This document shows, piece by piece, positions 17,385 to 26,231 of a DNA stretch of 64,000 nt; position 1 is the first letter of the stretch, and each line of letters opens with the position of its first letter. A model generated the notes under the pieces. It did no database searches. It worked only from the letters and a program-made list of their open reading frames with translations, and had not been told where the DNA came from. Where the stretch lies: the NCBI GenBank assembly GCA_902623305.1, contig CACNTB010000001.1, positions 62,001-126,000 on the forward strand, in the 5' to 3' direction. Made by a program: the position numbers and the translations under genes. This stretch comes from an uncultured Pelagibacteraceae bacterium (lineage in GTDB: Bacteria > Pseudomonadota > Alphaproteobacteria > Pelagibacterales > Pelagibacteraceae).

Positions 17385-18641
17385 ATGAAAAAAATAATAA
17401 TCGCTTTAATTACATTGGCGTTCACATCTACTTCATCAATTGCAGCACCTAAGATTGAGGTATTGCACTGGTGGACGTCTGGTGGTGAGGCTGCTGCACT
17501 TAAAGTTTTAAAAGATGATTTTGCTGCAAACGGAGGTGAATGGATGGACATGCCTGTAACAGGTGGTGGTGGAGACGCTGCTAATGTTGCACTAAAGGCA
17601 AGAATTGTTGCTGGAGATCCTCCATCTGCATCGCAAATTAAAGGACCTACAATTCAAGAGTATGATCAAGAGGGTGTTGTGGCTCCATATAATATTGATG
17701 CAATTGCTCAATCTGAAGGTTGGGATAAACTTTTAGATCCAATGATTGCTGCTGTACATAAATGTGAAAATAATAGTGGACCATATTGTGCTGCACCAGT
17801 TAACATTCACAGAATTGATTGGATGTGGGCAAATAAAGCTGTATTCGATGCTAATGGTATTTCAGTTCCAACAACTTGGGACGAAGTAAACGCTGCTGCA
17901 GAAAAATTAAAAGCTGCAGGAATAATTCCATTCGCTCACGGTGGTCAAGCTTGGCAAGATGCTACAGTATTTGAAGCAGTGGCTATGGGTATTGGTGGAA
18001 ATAACTACTACAAAAACTGTTACGTTGATCTTAAAGAAAGCTGTTTAAGAAGTGAAACAACTGTTAAAGTTTTTGATCAAATGAGAAAACTTCAAAGCTA
18101 TACTGATGAAGGTAGTCCAGGAAGAGACTGGAACGTTGCAACTGGTATGGTAATTGAGGGAAAGGCTGGTTTCCAAATTATGGGTGACTGGGCTAAAGGT
18201 GAATTTACAGCTGCTGGAAAAGTTCCAGGTGTAGATTACTACTGTTCTCCAACTCCTTCTAATAATGGATATTTATATAATGTAGATAGCTTTATATTCT
18301 ACAAAACTAGTGATCCAGAAAAACAAGAAGGTCAAAAACTTTTAGCGAAACTAATGATGGGTAAAAACTTCCAAAAAGTGTTTAACTTATATAAAGGTTC
18401 TATCCCAGCTAGACTAGATGTCCCAATGGATGAGTTTGATAAATGTGCAAAAACTTCTAACTCTGATATTAAAACAGCAGGAGCTAGTGGAGGATTAGTT
18501 CCAAGTTTTGCTCATGGTATGGCTCAAGGAAATACTATGAAAGCTGCTCTACAAGATATCATAACAGAACACTTTAACTCTGATATGTCTTCAGTAGATG
18601 CCGCTAATGCTTTAGCTGATTCAGTTTTAGCTAACATGTAG
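17385..18641 (+). CDS. Periplasmic sugar-binding protein (CUT1, glucose-type)
   Basis: Receptor of 418 residues with a signal peptide ending in SIAA. The mature N terminus KIEVLHWWTSGGEAAAL is characteristic of the glucose/mannose receptor group (GtsA-like). Later motifs are GGGGDAANVALKARIVAGDPP, MWANKAVFDANGISVPTTW and GFQIMGDWAKGEF. Four cysteines may form two disulfides. It is followed by a terminator and then by two permeases and a MalK-type ATPase, giving a complete importer. Glucose or a related hexose is the likely ligand by family resemblance. Confidence 0.93.
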   Translation: MKKIIIALITLAFTSTSSIAAPKIEVLHWWTSGGEAAALKVLKDDFAANGGEWMDMPVTGGGGDAANVALKARIVAGDPPSASQIKGPTIQEYDQEGVVAPYNIDAIAQSEGWDKLLDPMIAAVHKCENNSGPYCAAPVNIHRIDWMWANKAVFDANGISVPTTWDEVNAAAEKLKAAGIIPFAHGGQAWQDATVFEAVAMGIGGNNYYKNCYVDLKESCLRSETTVKVFDQMRKLQSYTDEGSPGRDWNVATGMVIEGKAGFQIMGDWAKGEFTAAGKVPGVDYYCSPTPSNNGYLYNVDSFIFYKTSDPEKQEGQKLLAKLMMGKNFQKVFNLYKGSIPARLDVPMDEFDKCAKTSNSDIKTAGASGGLVPSFAHGMAQGNTMKAALQDIITEHFNSDMSSVDAANALADSVLANM

Positions 18642-18654
18642 TAAATAAAAAATT

Positions 18655-18688
18655 AAAAGGCCACTTTTGATTAAGTGGCCTTTTTTTT
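18655..18688 (+). terminator. Intrinsic terminator after the CUT1 binding-protein gene
   Basis: GGCCACTT (18659-18666), loop TTGATT, AAGTGGCC (18673-18680), then eight T residues, preceded by four A residues. It separates the receptor from its permease genes, which begin 25 bases later. Confidence 0.92.
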
Positions 18689-18712
18689 AAATCTAAATAA
18701 AAAATATTTATA

Positions 18713-19588
18713 ATGTTAAAGTGGTTGGAAAAAAATTTACCTAAAATTGTAATGGCTCCCGCTGTTGGATTAATAGGTTGGTTTGTTTATGGCTTTGTGC
18801 TTTGGACATTATATATATCTTTTACTAATTCTAAAATTTTACCTAAATATGAATTGTGGGGATTTGGACAATATGAAAAACTATGGGCATCTCGAAAATG
18901 GCTTATTTCAGTAGATAATTTACTTGTTTTCACAGCTTTATTTTTAATTTTTTGTATTGTGATTGGAATAATTTTGGCAATTTTTTTAGATCAAAAAATT
19001 AGAGCAGAGGGAGTTTTAAGAACAATCTATCTTTACCCAATGGCTTTGTCATTCATTGTAACAGGAACTGCTTGGAAATGGATATTAAATCCAACTTTAG
19101 GTATCCAAAAAATGTTTATAGACTGGGGTTTTGAAAACTTCACCTTTGATTGGCTGGTTAATAGGGAAATGGCTATTTACACCATAGTGATCGCAGGTGT
19201 TTGGCAATCAGCAGGATTTGTCATGGCATTATTTTTAGCAGGATTAAGATCGGTAGAGGATGAAATTATTAAAGCTGCAAAAATTGATGGCGCAGGTTTA
19301 TTTACAGTTTATTGGAGAATATTATTGCCAATGATGAGACCAGTATTTTTTACAAGTTTTGTTATTTTAGTTCACATCTCAATTAAAAGTTATGACTTGA
19401 TTGTTGCTTTGACACAAGGAGGTCCAGGCATATCAACAACTATGCCTGCTTTGTATATGACTCAAACTGCATTTCACAAAAGCCAGGTTGGTCTATCAGC
19501 AGCTAGTGCAATGATGATGTTTATGGCTGTAGCAGCTGTGATTATTCCATATTTGTATTCTGAGTTGAGGAGAGAAAATGCAAGATAG
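18713..19588 (+). CDS. Sugar ABC importer permease 1 (CUT1, MalF/GtsB-like)
   Basis: Inner-membrane subunit of 291 residues with six hydrophobic helices. The coupling loop EAA motif is seen as EIIKAAKIDGAGLFTVYWRILLP (starting near residue 183), which contacts the ATPase. It overlaps the second permease by 11 bases. The start lies directly behind the terminator of the receptor gene. Confidence 0.92.
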   Translation: MLKWLEKNLPKIVMAPAVGLIGWFVYGFVLWTLYISFTNSKILPKYELWGFGQYEKLWASRKWLISVDNLLVFTALFLIFCIVIGIILAIFLDQKIRAEGVLRTIYLYPMALSFIVTGTAWKWILNPTLGIQKMFIDWGFENFTFDWLVNREMAIYTIVIAGVWQSAGFVMALFLAGLRSVEDEIIKAAKIDGAGLFTVYWRILLPMMRPVFFTSFVILVHISIKSYDLIVALTQGGPGISTTMPALYMTQTAFHKSQVGLSAASAMMMFMAVAAVIIPYLYSELRRENAR

Positions 19589-20483
19589 TTTGAAATCTTC
19601 TTCTTATCAGCAATTAGAACAAAAATCTAAATATACAAATATGTTTTTGAGATGGTTTTTATATTTTATTCTAATTCTTTTTGCTTCTTATTTTATTTTT
19701 CCACTGTACGTAATGGTTGTTACTTCGTTAAAAACAATGGAGGAGATCCGTCAAGGAACACTTTTAAGTTGGCCAAGTGGATTAAATCTAGATTCTTGGG
19801 CAGTTGCTTGGGGAGGTAGAGGATATGGAGCTGGTGACACTTTTTTAAGACCATATTTTTGGAATTCAATTAAGATGGTAGTGCCAGCAGTATTTTTTTC
19901 AACATTCATAGGTGCTATGGCTGGTTATGTTTTAACAAAATGGAGATTTAAGGGAGACAAGTGGGTTTTCCTTTTTTTATTATTTGGTTGTTTTATTCCA
20001 TACCAAGCAATTCTTCTTCCTATGGCTAGAACACTTGGAGCTTTAGGGATTTCAAATTCTGTAGTTGGTCTTGTATTAGTTCATACAGTTTATGGAATTC
20101 CATTTACAACTTTATTTTTTAGAAATTTTTATGTTTCAATACCAACCGAGTTAGTAAAAGCAGCTAGGATTGATGGAGCAGGGTTTTTTAAAATATTTTT
20201 TAAAATTTTACTTCCAATATCAGCACCAATTATTGTTGTAACTATAATTTGGCAATTCACACAAATATGGAATGATTTTTTGTTTGGATCAACTTTCTCT
20301 TTTGGTGAAGCTGCGCCAATACAAGTCGCTTTGAACAATATGGTTTTATCAAGCACAAGTGTTAAAGAATATAATGTAGATATGGCTTCAGCTATTATAG
20401 CAGGAATACCTACACTTATTGTTTATGTATTAGCTGGAAAATATTTCATTAGGGGATTAACTTCAGGAGCTGTGAAAGGATAA
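19578..20483 (+). CDS. Sugar ABC importer permease 2 (CUT1, MalG/GtsC-like)
   Basis: Inner-membrane subunit of 301 residues with six hydrophobic helices. The EAA coupling loop is ELVKAARIDGAGFFKIFF near residue 193. A single base separates it from the ATPase gene, and it overlaps the first permease, so translation is likely coupled. Confidence 0.92.
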   Translation: MQDSLKSSSYQQLEQKSKYTNMFLRWFLYFILILFASYFIFPLYVMVVTSLKTMEEIRQGTLLSWPSGLNLDSWAVAWGGRGYGAGDTFLRPYFWNSIKMVVPAVFFSTFIGAMAGYVLTKWRFKGDKWVFLFLLFGCFIPYQAILLPMARTLGALGISNSVVGLVLVHTVYGIPFTTLFFRNFYVSIPTELVKAARIDGAGFFKIFFKILLPISAPIIVVTIIWQFTQIWNDFLFGSTFSFGEAAPIQVALNNMVLSSTSVKEYNVDMASAIIAGIPTLIVYVLAGKYFIRGLTSGAVKG

Positions 20484-20484
20484 A

Positions 20485-21579
20485 ATGAAAACGTTAAAAA
20501 TTGAGGAATTATCAAAAAATTTTGGATCGACAGAGGTTTTAAGAAAGATAAATTTAGAAATAGATGAAGGAAATTTTCTAGTTTTATTAGGACCTTCAGG
20601 ATGTGGAAAATCTACCTTATTAAATATTATTGCAGGTTTAGAGACAATCAATGAAGGTAATGTTTTTATTGACGATTATAATGTCAGCAAAGTAGAGCCA
20701 AAAGATAGAAACATTGCAATGGTTTTTCAATCTTATGCTTTATATCCTTCAATGAATGTTAGAGAAAATATGATCTTTGGTCTTAAACAGGCAAAAACAT
20801 CAAAAGAAAAAATAGAGGAACAATTAGAAAAAGTATCTAAATTTTTACAAGTTGATAAACTATTAGAGAGAAAACCTTCTCAATTATCTGGAGGTCAAAG
20901 ACAGCGTGTTGCAATTGGAAGAGCCCTTGTAAGAGAGCCAAGAATATTTTTATTTGATGAACCTTTATCCAACCTAGATGCAAAGTTGAGGGTCGAAATG
21001 AGAAGAGAAATCAAAAAACTTCATCAACAATTAAAAACTACAGTAGTTTATGTAACTCATGATCAGACTGAAGCTATGAGTTTAGGAACGAGGATTGCAA
21101 TCATGAATCATGGTGTTATTCAGCAAAATGATACACCTGAAAATATTTACAAAAAACCTAGTAACACTTTTGTAGCTGACTTTATTGGATCACCTTCAAT
21201 GAATCTAATTAAGGGAATTTTAAAAGAAAGTTCAGGGGAAATATTTTTTACAGCAAATGGCTCTAATTTTGAAATTCCAGTAAAAAGATATGAATTTAAA
21301 AATAAATCTAATTTAGATAATAAAGAGGTCTTCTTTGGTATAAGACCAGAACACATTTACTTTAAAAAATCCAATGAAAGTGATTTTGAAGTTACTTTAA
21401 GAGCAGATTTAAGCGAATATATTGGTCACGAACAAATAATGACGTTTGATTATGCTAATCAAGAAATTTTAGCTAAATTTCCTTCAACAATTAAAATTGA
21501 ATTAGCAAAAGAGACAAAATTGAATTTTGATATAACTCAGATATCATTGTTTGATGCTCAATCCGAGGAGAGAATATAA
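20485..21579 (+). CDS. Sugar ABC importer ATP-binding protein (MalK/UgpC/GtsD-like)
   Basis: ATPase of 364 residues. It has Walker A GPSGCGKSTLLN near residue 35, the Q-loop MVFQSYALYPSMNV, signature LSGGQRQRVAIGRAL, Walker B IFLFDEPLSNLDAKL and H-loop VTHDQTEAM. The C-terminal region from about residue 240 is the regulatory TOBE/OB domain (FFGIRPEHIYF) of MalK-like subunits. It is followed 2 bases later by the XylB-like dehydrogenase. Confidence 0.93.
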   Translation: MKTLKIEELSKNFGSTEVLRKINLEIDEGNFLVLLGPSGCGKSTLLNIIAGLETINEGNVFIDDYNVSKVEPKDRNIAMVFQSYALYPSMNVRENMIFGLKQAKTSKEKIEEQLEKVSKFLQVDKLLERKPSQLSGGQRQRVAIGRALVREPRIFLFDEPLSNLDAKLRVEMRREIKKLHQQLKTTVVYVTHDQTEAMSLGTRIAIMNHGVIQQNDTPENIYKKPSNTFVADFIGSPSMNLIKGILKESSGEIFFTANGSNFEIPVKRYEFKNKSNLDNKEVFFGIRPEHIYFKKSNESDFEVTLRADLSEYIGHEQIMTFDYANQEILAKFPSTIKIELAKETKLNFDITQISLFDAQSEERI

Positions 21580-21581
21580 AA

Positions 21582-22343
21582 ATGAAAGTTAAATATTCTG
21601 ATTTAAAAAATAAAAGAGTATTTGTTACTGGTGGTGCTTCGGGAATAGGTGCTTCAATTGTTGAACATTTTTGTGAACAAGGAAGTGAAGTTTATTTTAT
21701 AGATATTAATTTAAAAGAAACAAAAAAACTTTTGAACAAAATTAAGAAAAATAAATTTAAAACACCAGTTTTTATTGAATGTGATTTGTTAGATATAAAT
21801 AATCTAGAAAAAATAATAGAAAGTATTATTGCCAAAAAAGGTCCAATCCATGTCTTAGTTAATAATGCAGCAAATGATGATAGACATACTACGGATCAGG
21901 TGGATGAAAAATATTGGGAAAATCGAATGGCAATCAATTTAAAACATTATTTTTTTGCAGCTAAAGCTGTAGTTAAATCCATGAAAAAAATGAAAGCTGG
22001 ATCGATTGTAAATTTAAGTTCAGTATCATGGATGCTAGGTGAAGGTGATAAAGTTGTTTATGAAACTGCAAAATCTGCAGTGGTGGGTTTGACTAGATCC
22101 TTTGCACAAGAATATGGAAAATATAATATCAGAACTAATTCGGTAGTACCTGGATCTATAGCCACTGAAAGACAGATAAAACATTGGTTAACTCCAAAGT
22201 ACAAAAAGCTTATTTTAGACAGTCAGGCTTTAAAAAGACAATTAAAACCAAATGATGTTGCTCAAATGGTAATGTTTTTAGCATCAGATCAATCATCTGG
22301 ATGCACAAAACAAAGCTTTATTGTTGATGGTGGCATAACTTGA
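21582..22343 (+). CDS. SDR family sugar dehydrogenase (XylB-like aldose 1-dehydrogenase)
   Basis: Short-chain dehydrogenase of 253 residues with cofactor motif TGGASGIGASI, Asp after beta-2 (YFIDIN, favouring NAD), NNAANDDRH, catalytic Ser in NLSSVSW and YETAK (Tyr/Lys). The NNAANDDRH and YETAK signatures and the TERQIKHWLTPKY segment match what I recall of Caulobacter D-xylose 1-dehydrogenase XylB. It sits behind a hexose-type importer and just before an aldose 1-epimerase, so oxidation of an imported aldose to its lactone without prior phosphorylation is the best inference. Confidence 0.84.
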   Translation: MKVKYSDLKNKRVFVTGGASGIGASIVEHFCEQGSEVYFIDINLKETKKLLNKIKKNKFKTPVFIECDLLDINNLEKIIESIIAKKGPIHVLVNNAANDDRHTTDQVDEKYWENRMAINLKHYFFAAKAVVKSMKKMKAGSIVNLSSVSWMLGEGDKVVYETAKSAVVGLTRSFAQEYGKYNIRTNSVVPGSIATERQIKHWLTPKYKKLILDSQALKRQLKPNDVAQMVMFLASDQSSGCTKQSFIVDGGIT

Positions 22344-22348
22344 TCTAG

Positions 22349-23317
22349 GTGATAGTTGAAAACTCTATAATTCAAAATAAATTTTTAAGAGTTCAAACTC
22401 TTAACTATGGTGCTAGTCTTTTTGAAGTTTATCATAAAAAAAAGAAAATAAATTTAATTTTAAATCTAGGATTAAAAGAAAACTACAAGTATAAGCATCC
22501 AAGTGTTGGATCAACTTGTGGAAGGTACGCAGGAAGAATTTCAAATTCATCATTTAAAATAGGTAAAAAAAAATTTATTTTAAACACAAATGAGGGAAAA
22601 AATACTCTTCATGGTGGAAAAATTGGTTTTTCTATTCTTCCGTGGAAAAAAATAAATAAAACAAAAGATCAAATAGTATATCAACTTCATTCAAATGATA
22701 ATGATCAAGGTTTCCCAGGAAATTTAGTTGTCAATTGTACCTATAAATTAAAAAATAAATTTCTTATTATAAAATATGAATATAAATGTAATAAAAGTAC
22801 ACATGTTAATTTAACTAATCATAGTTATTGGAATTTAGAAAAAAATAAAAAAAAAAAGATTAATAACCACTATTTAAAATTAAATTCATTTAAATATCTT
22901 GAAATAAATAAAAATTTAATCCCAACAGGCAGATTTATAAGTGTAAAAAAATCTATTTATGATTTTTTAAATTTTGAAAATATTGGAAAAAAATTAGATT
23001 ATTTTAAAAATAAAAAGCTTAATATTAAATTTAAAGGTTTTGACACCACATTTGTTATTAAGAAAAATATTAGAAATTTAGTTGGAACTTTAAAAAATAA
23101 TAATAGCAATATTCAAGTAGATTTTTTTTCTAATTTACCTAGTGTTCAACTTTATTCAGCACAAAACCTAAATTATAAAAAAAAATTATTTCCTTACCAG
23201 GGGATCTGTCTAGAAACACAATTTTTTCCTGATACTCCAAATAAAAAAAATTTCCCTAGCACTCTAATCAAACCAAATAAACGTTATAAGTGTTTTACGA
23301 AAATAAAAATAAGCTAG
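22349..23317 (+). CDS. Aldose 1-epimerase (galactose mutarotase family)
   Basis: Interconverts alpha and beta anomers of aldoses. It has 322 residues and the GalM motifs NTNEGKNTLHGG (with catalytic His), DQGFPGNL, LTNHSYWNL (second His) and the C-terminal catalytic Glu in GICLETQFFPD. The start is GTG at 22349, 5 bases after the dehydrogenase stop. The protein is very rich in Lys and Asn, and the gene more A/T rich than its neighbours. It would supply the anomer used by the adjacent dehydrogenase. Confidence 0.86.
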   Translation: MIVENSIIQNKFLRVQTLNYGASLFEVYHKKKKINLILNLGLKENYKYKHPSVGSTCGRYAGRISNSSFKIGKKKFILNTNEGKNTLHGGKIGFSILPWKKINKTKDQIVYQLHSNDNDQGFPGNLVVNCTYKLKNKFLIIKYEYKCNKSTHVNLTNHSYWNLEKNKKKKINNHYLKLNSFKYLEINKNLIPTGRFISVKKSIYDFLNFENIGKKLDYFKNKKLNIKFKGFDTTFVIKKNIRNLVGTLKNNNSNIQVDFFSNLPSVQLYSAQNLNYKKKLFPYQGICLETQFFPDTPNKKNFPSTLIKPNKRYKCFTKIKIS

Positions 23318-23415
23318 TGGGAAGCTTAAAAATGGAAAAAAAAGCCATAAATAAACTTTCCTAACTATTTCAAATCATCCATTGTTTTGACATATTTTAT
23401 TTGTTAACTTTTATT

Positions 23416-23925
23416 ATGAAAAAAATAATCATAATAATTTTATTTAGTTTCTTATTATTATCAAATTCAAATGCAGCTTGTGATGATCCCTTAACAGAAG
23501 GTGTTGATTATTCTAATTGTAGATTTTCAGATTCTCAAGATTTACAGGGAAGTTATCTTCCAAATTCAAATCTTTCTTTTGCGAGTTTTATTCAAGTTAA
23601 TTTTGATAAAAGTATTATGATGACTTCAAATTTATCATTTGGAACCTTTCCAGAGTCTACTTTTATAAGAGCTAACCTATATGAGTCTGTTTCTATCGGA
23701 GCAAATTTTGAAAAAACCAACTTTACTGGAGCCAACCTAACTAGAGTTGATTTTATGGGAGCAACTTTAATCGAAGCAAATTTTCAAAACTCTAATTTAA
23801 TGGAAGCTAATTTTACATCCTCTAATATCACCAATGCCAATTTTGATGGAGCAAATTTAACTGGAGCTACTTGGACCAATGGCCAAACTTGTGGTCCAGA
23901 ATCTATTGGTACCTGTAAACAATAA
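23416..23925 (+). CDS. Secreted pentapeptide-repeat protein
   Basis: A 169-residue protein with an N-terminal signal peptide (IIIIILFSFLLLSNSNAAC, Cys after Ala-Ala). The body from about residue 40 consists of A(N/S)(L/F)xx repeats such as ANLYES, ANFEKT, ANLTRV, ANFQNS and ANFDGA, which fold as a right-handed quadrilateral beta-helix. It ends in a two-cysteine tail (TCGPESIGTC). ATG at 23416 is chosen over an upstream in-frame TTG at 23401 because it begins the signal peptide. The AAC context may be a lipobox or simply a signal-peptidase site. Function unknown. Confidence 0.85.
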   Translation: MKKIIIIILFSFLLLSNSNAACDDPLTEGVDYSNCRFSDSQDLQGSYLPNSNLSFASFIQVNFDKSIMMTSNLSFGTFPESTFIRANLYESVSIGANFEKTNFTGANLTRVDFMGATLIEANFQNSNLMEANFTSSNITNANFDGANLTGATWTNGQTCGPESIGTCKQ

Positions 23926-23928
23926 TTA

Positions 23929-24222
23929 ATGAATACCTCAGTAAATACTGATGATGTTATCTTCAATTTTTTTAAACAAATTTGTGATGAAAAAGATGAC
24001 CAAAAATGTGTTGAGCTTGGAAACGAGTGGATAAAGGCAATGGAAACTAATTTGTCTGAAATGGAGAAAAACTTAAATGGAGCTGACAAACTAAAGCATA
24101 AAGATGATATTCAAAGTAATAGAAATCATCTAAATAGCTTAAAGAACAAAACCTCATCTGAGTGGAGAGAGTACGCTACTCAATGTATGATTGAAATAAT
24201 GAGTCATAAGAGTCAAAAATAA
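23929..24222 (+). CDS. Hypothetical protein, 97 residues
   Basis: I do not recognise this small, charged, probably helical soluble protein. It has three cysteines (QIC, KCVELG, QCMIEI) and no signal peptide. It starts 3 bases after the pentapeptide-repeat gene and is probably co-transcribed with it. The ATG at 23929 has no clear ribosome binding site, consistent with coupling to the gene before it. Confidence 0.65.
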   Translation: MNTSVNTDDVIFNFFKQICDEKDDQKCVELGNEWIKAMETNLSEMEKNLNGADKLKHKDDIQSNRNHLNSLKNKTSSEWREYATQCMIEIMSHKSQK

Positions 24223-24282
24223 TTTTAAAAATAAATTTTAAATTACTATCCATATCGATTAATATAATATAAATATTATTTA

Positions 24283-24345
24283 AAGGGGTGTCTTAACAGA
24301 CTGAGATCATACCCTAAGAACCTGTCCGGTAATTCAGAAAGGGAT
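24283..24345 (+). promoter_or_regulatory. TPP riboswitch (THI element)
   Basis: Conserved blocks of the thiamine-pyrophosphate aptamer are present in order: GGGGTGTC (24285-24292), GACTGAGATCATACCCT (containing the invariant CTGAGA, ending near 24315), AACCTGTCCGGTAATTC (the ACCTGATCCGGxTAAT block), and AAAGGGAT. The 3' AAGGGA (24338-24343) doubles as the Shine-Dalgarno of the next gene, whose ATG is at 24349. Ligand binding is therefore expected to block translation initiation. Confidence 0.95.
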
Positions 24346-24348
24346 AAA

Positions 24349-25788
24349 ATGGATAAAACATATTTCTTAACTCAATCAACATCGTTAATATTAGTAATCG
24401 CTATCAGTTTAATATTTGCTTTTTTAGGAATTATTCATTCTATAAAATTTAAAGGAATTAATAATTATTTGACTGCAAATAGAAACATTGGTTTATTTTC
24501 ACTTACAACAAGTCTTGTAGCATCAGCTCTAGGTGCTTGGATTTTATTTGGTCCTGTTGCGGCTGCAACGTGGGGCGGAGCAGGTGCAGTTATTGGTTAT
24601 GCATTAGGTACAGCATTTCCGATGATTTTCTTAATTTATTTTGGAAAAAAAATTAGAAATGAGTATCCAAAAGGATCCTCTTTAGTTGAGTTTATGAGAA
24701 AGAAATTTGGCAAAAGTCTATTTAAGTTAATTTTGTTAATGACAATCTTTTATATGTTTATTTTTCTTTGTGCGGAAGTAACTGCAGTTGCTGTGTTAAT
24801 TAATTATATATCCGGAACAGAATTATGGATTACAGCATTAATAGTTTTGGTAGCTACTTTAAGCTATACCCTTTATGGTGGATTAAGAGCATCAATATTC
24901 ACTGATAATATTCAAATGATTGTAATTGGCATTTTGTTGTTTATTTTGATTTCAATTATTAGTTCATCTTCAGGAAATAATTTTTCTTTTTCTTTAATTA
25001 ATGAGAAAAATCCTCAACTATTGAGTTCAAATTACATTCCAGGATATACTGCTGGATTAACTTTCTTTATAGCAGTTGCAGCAACAAATTTATTTCATCA
25101 AGGAAATTGGCAAAGAGTATATGCAGCAAAAGATTATCAAACATTAAAAAGTGGTTTGGTAATTTCATTCTTTATTATTTTTCCGATAGTTTTTTTAATG
25201 GGTTTTATTGGAATGGTATCATTTTCAGTTGATCCATCTGTTAGACCTGATTTAGGTTTTTTTAACTTATTATTAAAAGATCAAACAGAAATTTTATCTT
25301 TATTGATTATTATTCTTGGACTTGCATTAACCATTTCAACTGTGGACACTTTAGTTAATGCTATTTCTAGTTTATTTGTAGTTGATGGCAAAGCAACTTT
25401 TAATTTAGATAAAAAAACTAATTATTTAAAAATATCTAAATATTTCATTTTAATTTTGTCTGTAATTGCTTTTGGTGTCGCTTCAAAGGGATTTGATATT
25501 TTATATTTATTCTTACTCGCAGATTTATTTTGTTGTGCATTTGTAGTGACTGTTTTTTATAGCTTTTATATTAAGGTAAATGAAAAAACTGCTTATGTTT
25601 CAATTATAGTTGGTTTAATTGCTGGATTTTTAATGTTTCCATTTCCAGATTTTTCCAAAAGTTTATTAGTTGGGGTGTTTTTTTCTAAAGATTTATTTTC
25701 ACCTTTTATAGCTCAATCTTTATTATTTTTATCATTTCTTATTGCAACTTTTTTGCCTGCAATAATTTTAAAAATAAAAAATAATTAA
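24349..25788 (+). CDS. thiV: ThiV-type sodium:solute symporter, probable HMP transporter
   Basis: Integral membrane protein of 479 residues with about 12-13 hydrophobic helices in the SSS (LeuT-fold) family. Features include SLVASALGAWILFGPVAAA near residue 50 and ATNLFHQGNWQRVYAAK near residue 245. The TPP riboswitch directly ahead ties it to thiamine metabolism. In SAR11, a riboswitch-controlled symporter named ThiV has been proposed to import the pyrimidine precursor HMP, for which cultured strains are auxotrophic. The assignment rests on family plus riboswitch, not on a substrate motif. Confidence 0.88.
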   Translation: MDKTYFLTQSTSLILVIAISLIFAFLGIIHSIKFKGINNYLTANRNIGLFSLTTSLVASALGAWILFGPVAAATWGGAGAVIGYALGTAFPMIFLIYFGKKIRNEYPKGSSLVEFMRKKFGKSLFKLILLMTIFYMFIFLCAEVTAVAVLINYISGTELWITALIVLVATLSYTLYGGLRASIFTDNIQMIVIGILLFILISIISSSSGNNFSFSLINEKNPQLLSSNYIPGYTAGLTFFIAVAATNLFHQGNWQRVYAAKDYQTLKSGLVISFFIIFPIVFLMGFIGMVSFSVDPSVRPDLGFFNLLLKDQTEILSLLIIILGLALTISTVDTLVNAISSLFVVDGKATFNLDKKTNYLKISKYFILILSVIAFGVASKGFDILYLFLLADLFCCAFVVTVFYSFYIKVNEKTAYVSIIVGLIAGFLMFPFPDFSKSLLVGVFFSKDLFSPFIAQSLLFLSFLIATFLPAIILKIKNN

Positions 25789-25790
25789 GA

Positions 25791-26159
25791 TTATATAGAG
25801 GATTTTAGAGCATCATAAATGAGCTCTTTGGTGGTCTCACCAATACTTCTATAAACTTCTTTATTATCCTTAAAAATCAAAAGTGTTGTTTGATATTGAA
25901 CGTTAAAAAATTTAGCAATTTCTTTATTTGTTACGTCAAATGCAAAATATTCAACATTTTCAAAATCATTTTTTGCTTTTTTTAAAACTTTCATTTGGCT
26001 TGCGCACGATGAGCAATACTTAATCCAAGAGCTTACTACTACAACTTTTCCATCTGATAGGGCTTTATCAAAATCTGCTTTATTATAAGTCGTTTCTTTT
26101 GCTTCAGCATTTAAACTAAAAGCAAATATAAAAAATACAAAAGTTAAAATTTTTTTCAT
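25791..26159 (-). CDS. Periplasmic thioredoxin-fold protein
   Basis: A 122-residue protein with a signal peptide (KKILTFVFFIFAFSLNAEA) followed by a thioredoxin domain. The active site is WIKYCSSCASQM (CSSC instead of CGPC), and the cis-Pro position before TLLIFKD reads YQTTLLIF, so the usual cis-proline is missing. This resembles the C-terminal domain of DsbD or single-domain periplasmic thioredoxins. It converges on thiV, 2 bases from that stop, and likely acts in periplasmic disulfide exchange. Confidence 0.78.
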   Translation of the reverse strand: MKKILTFVFFIFAFSLNAEAKETTYNKADFDKALSDGKVVVVSSWIKYCSSCASQMKVLKKAKNDFENVEYFAFDVTNKEIAKFFNVQYQTTLLIFKDNKEVYRSIGETTKELIYDALKSSI

Positions 26160-26231
26160 ATTCTAAGGTTATTACGACAATTTATATACATTGTAATCTA
26201 CTAAATTGTCTCTATATACGTCATATCTATA

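Noticed and set aside
1-23320. The carbohydrate island as a recently integrated mobile element
   Set aside because: There is no integrase, transposase, tRNA target or flanking direct repeat in view; gain by homologous exchange cannot be tested from this window alone.
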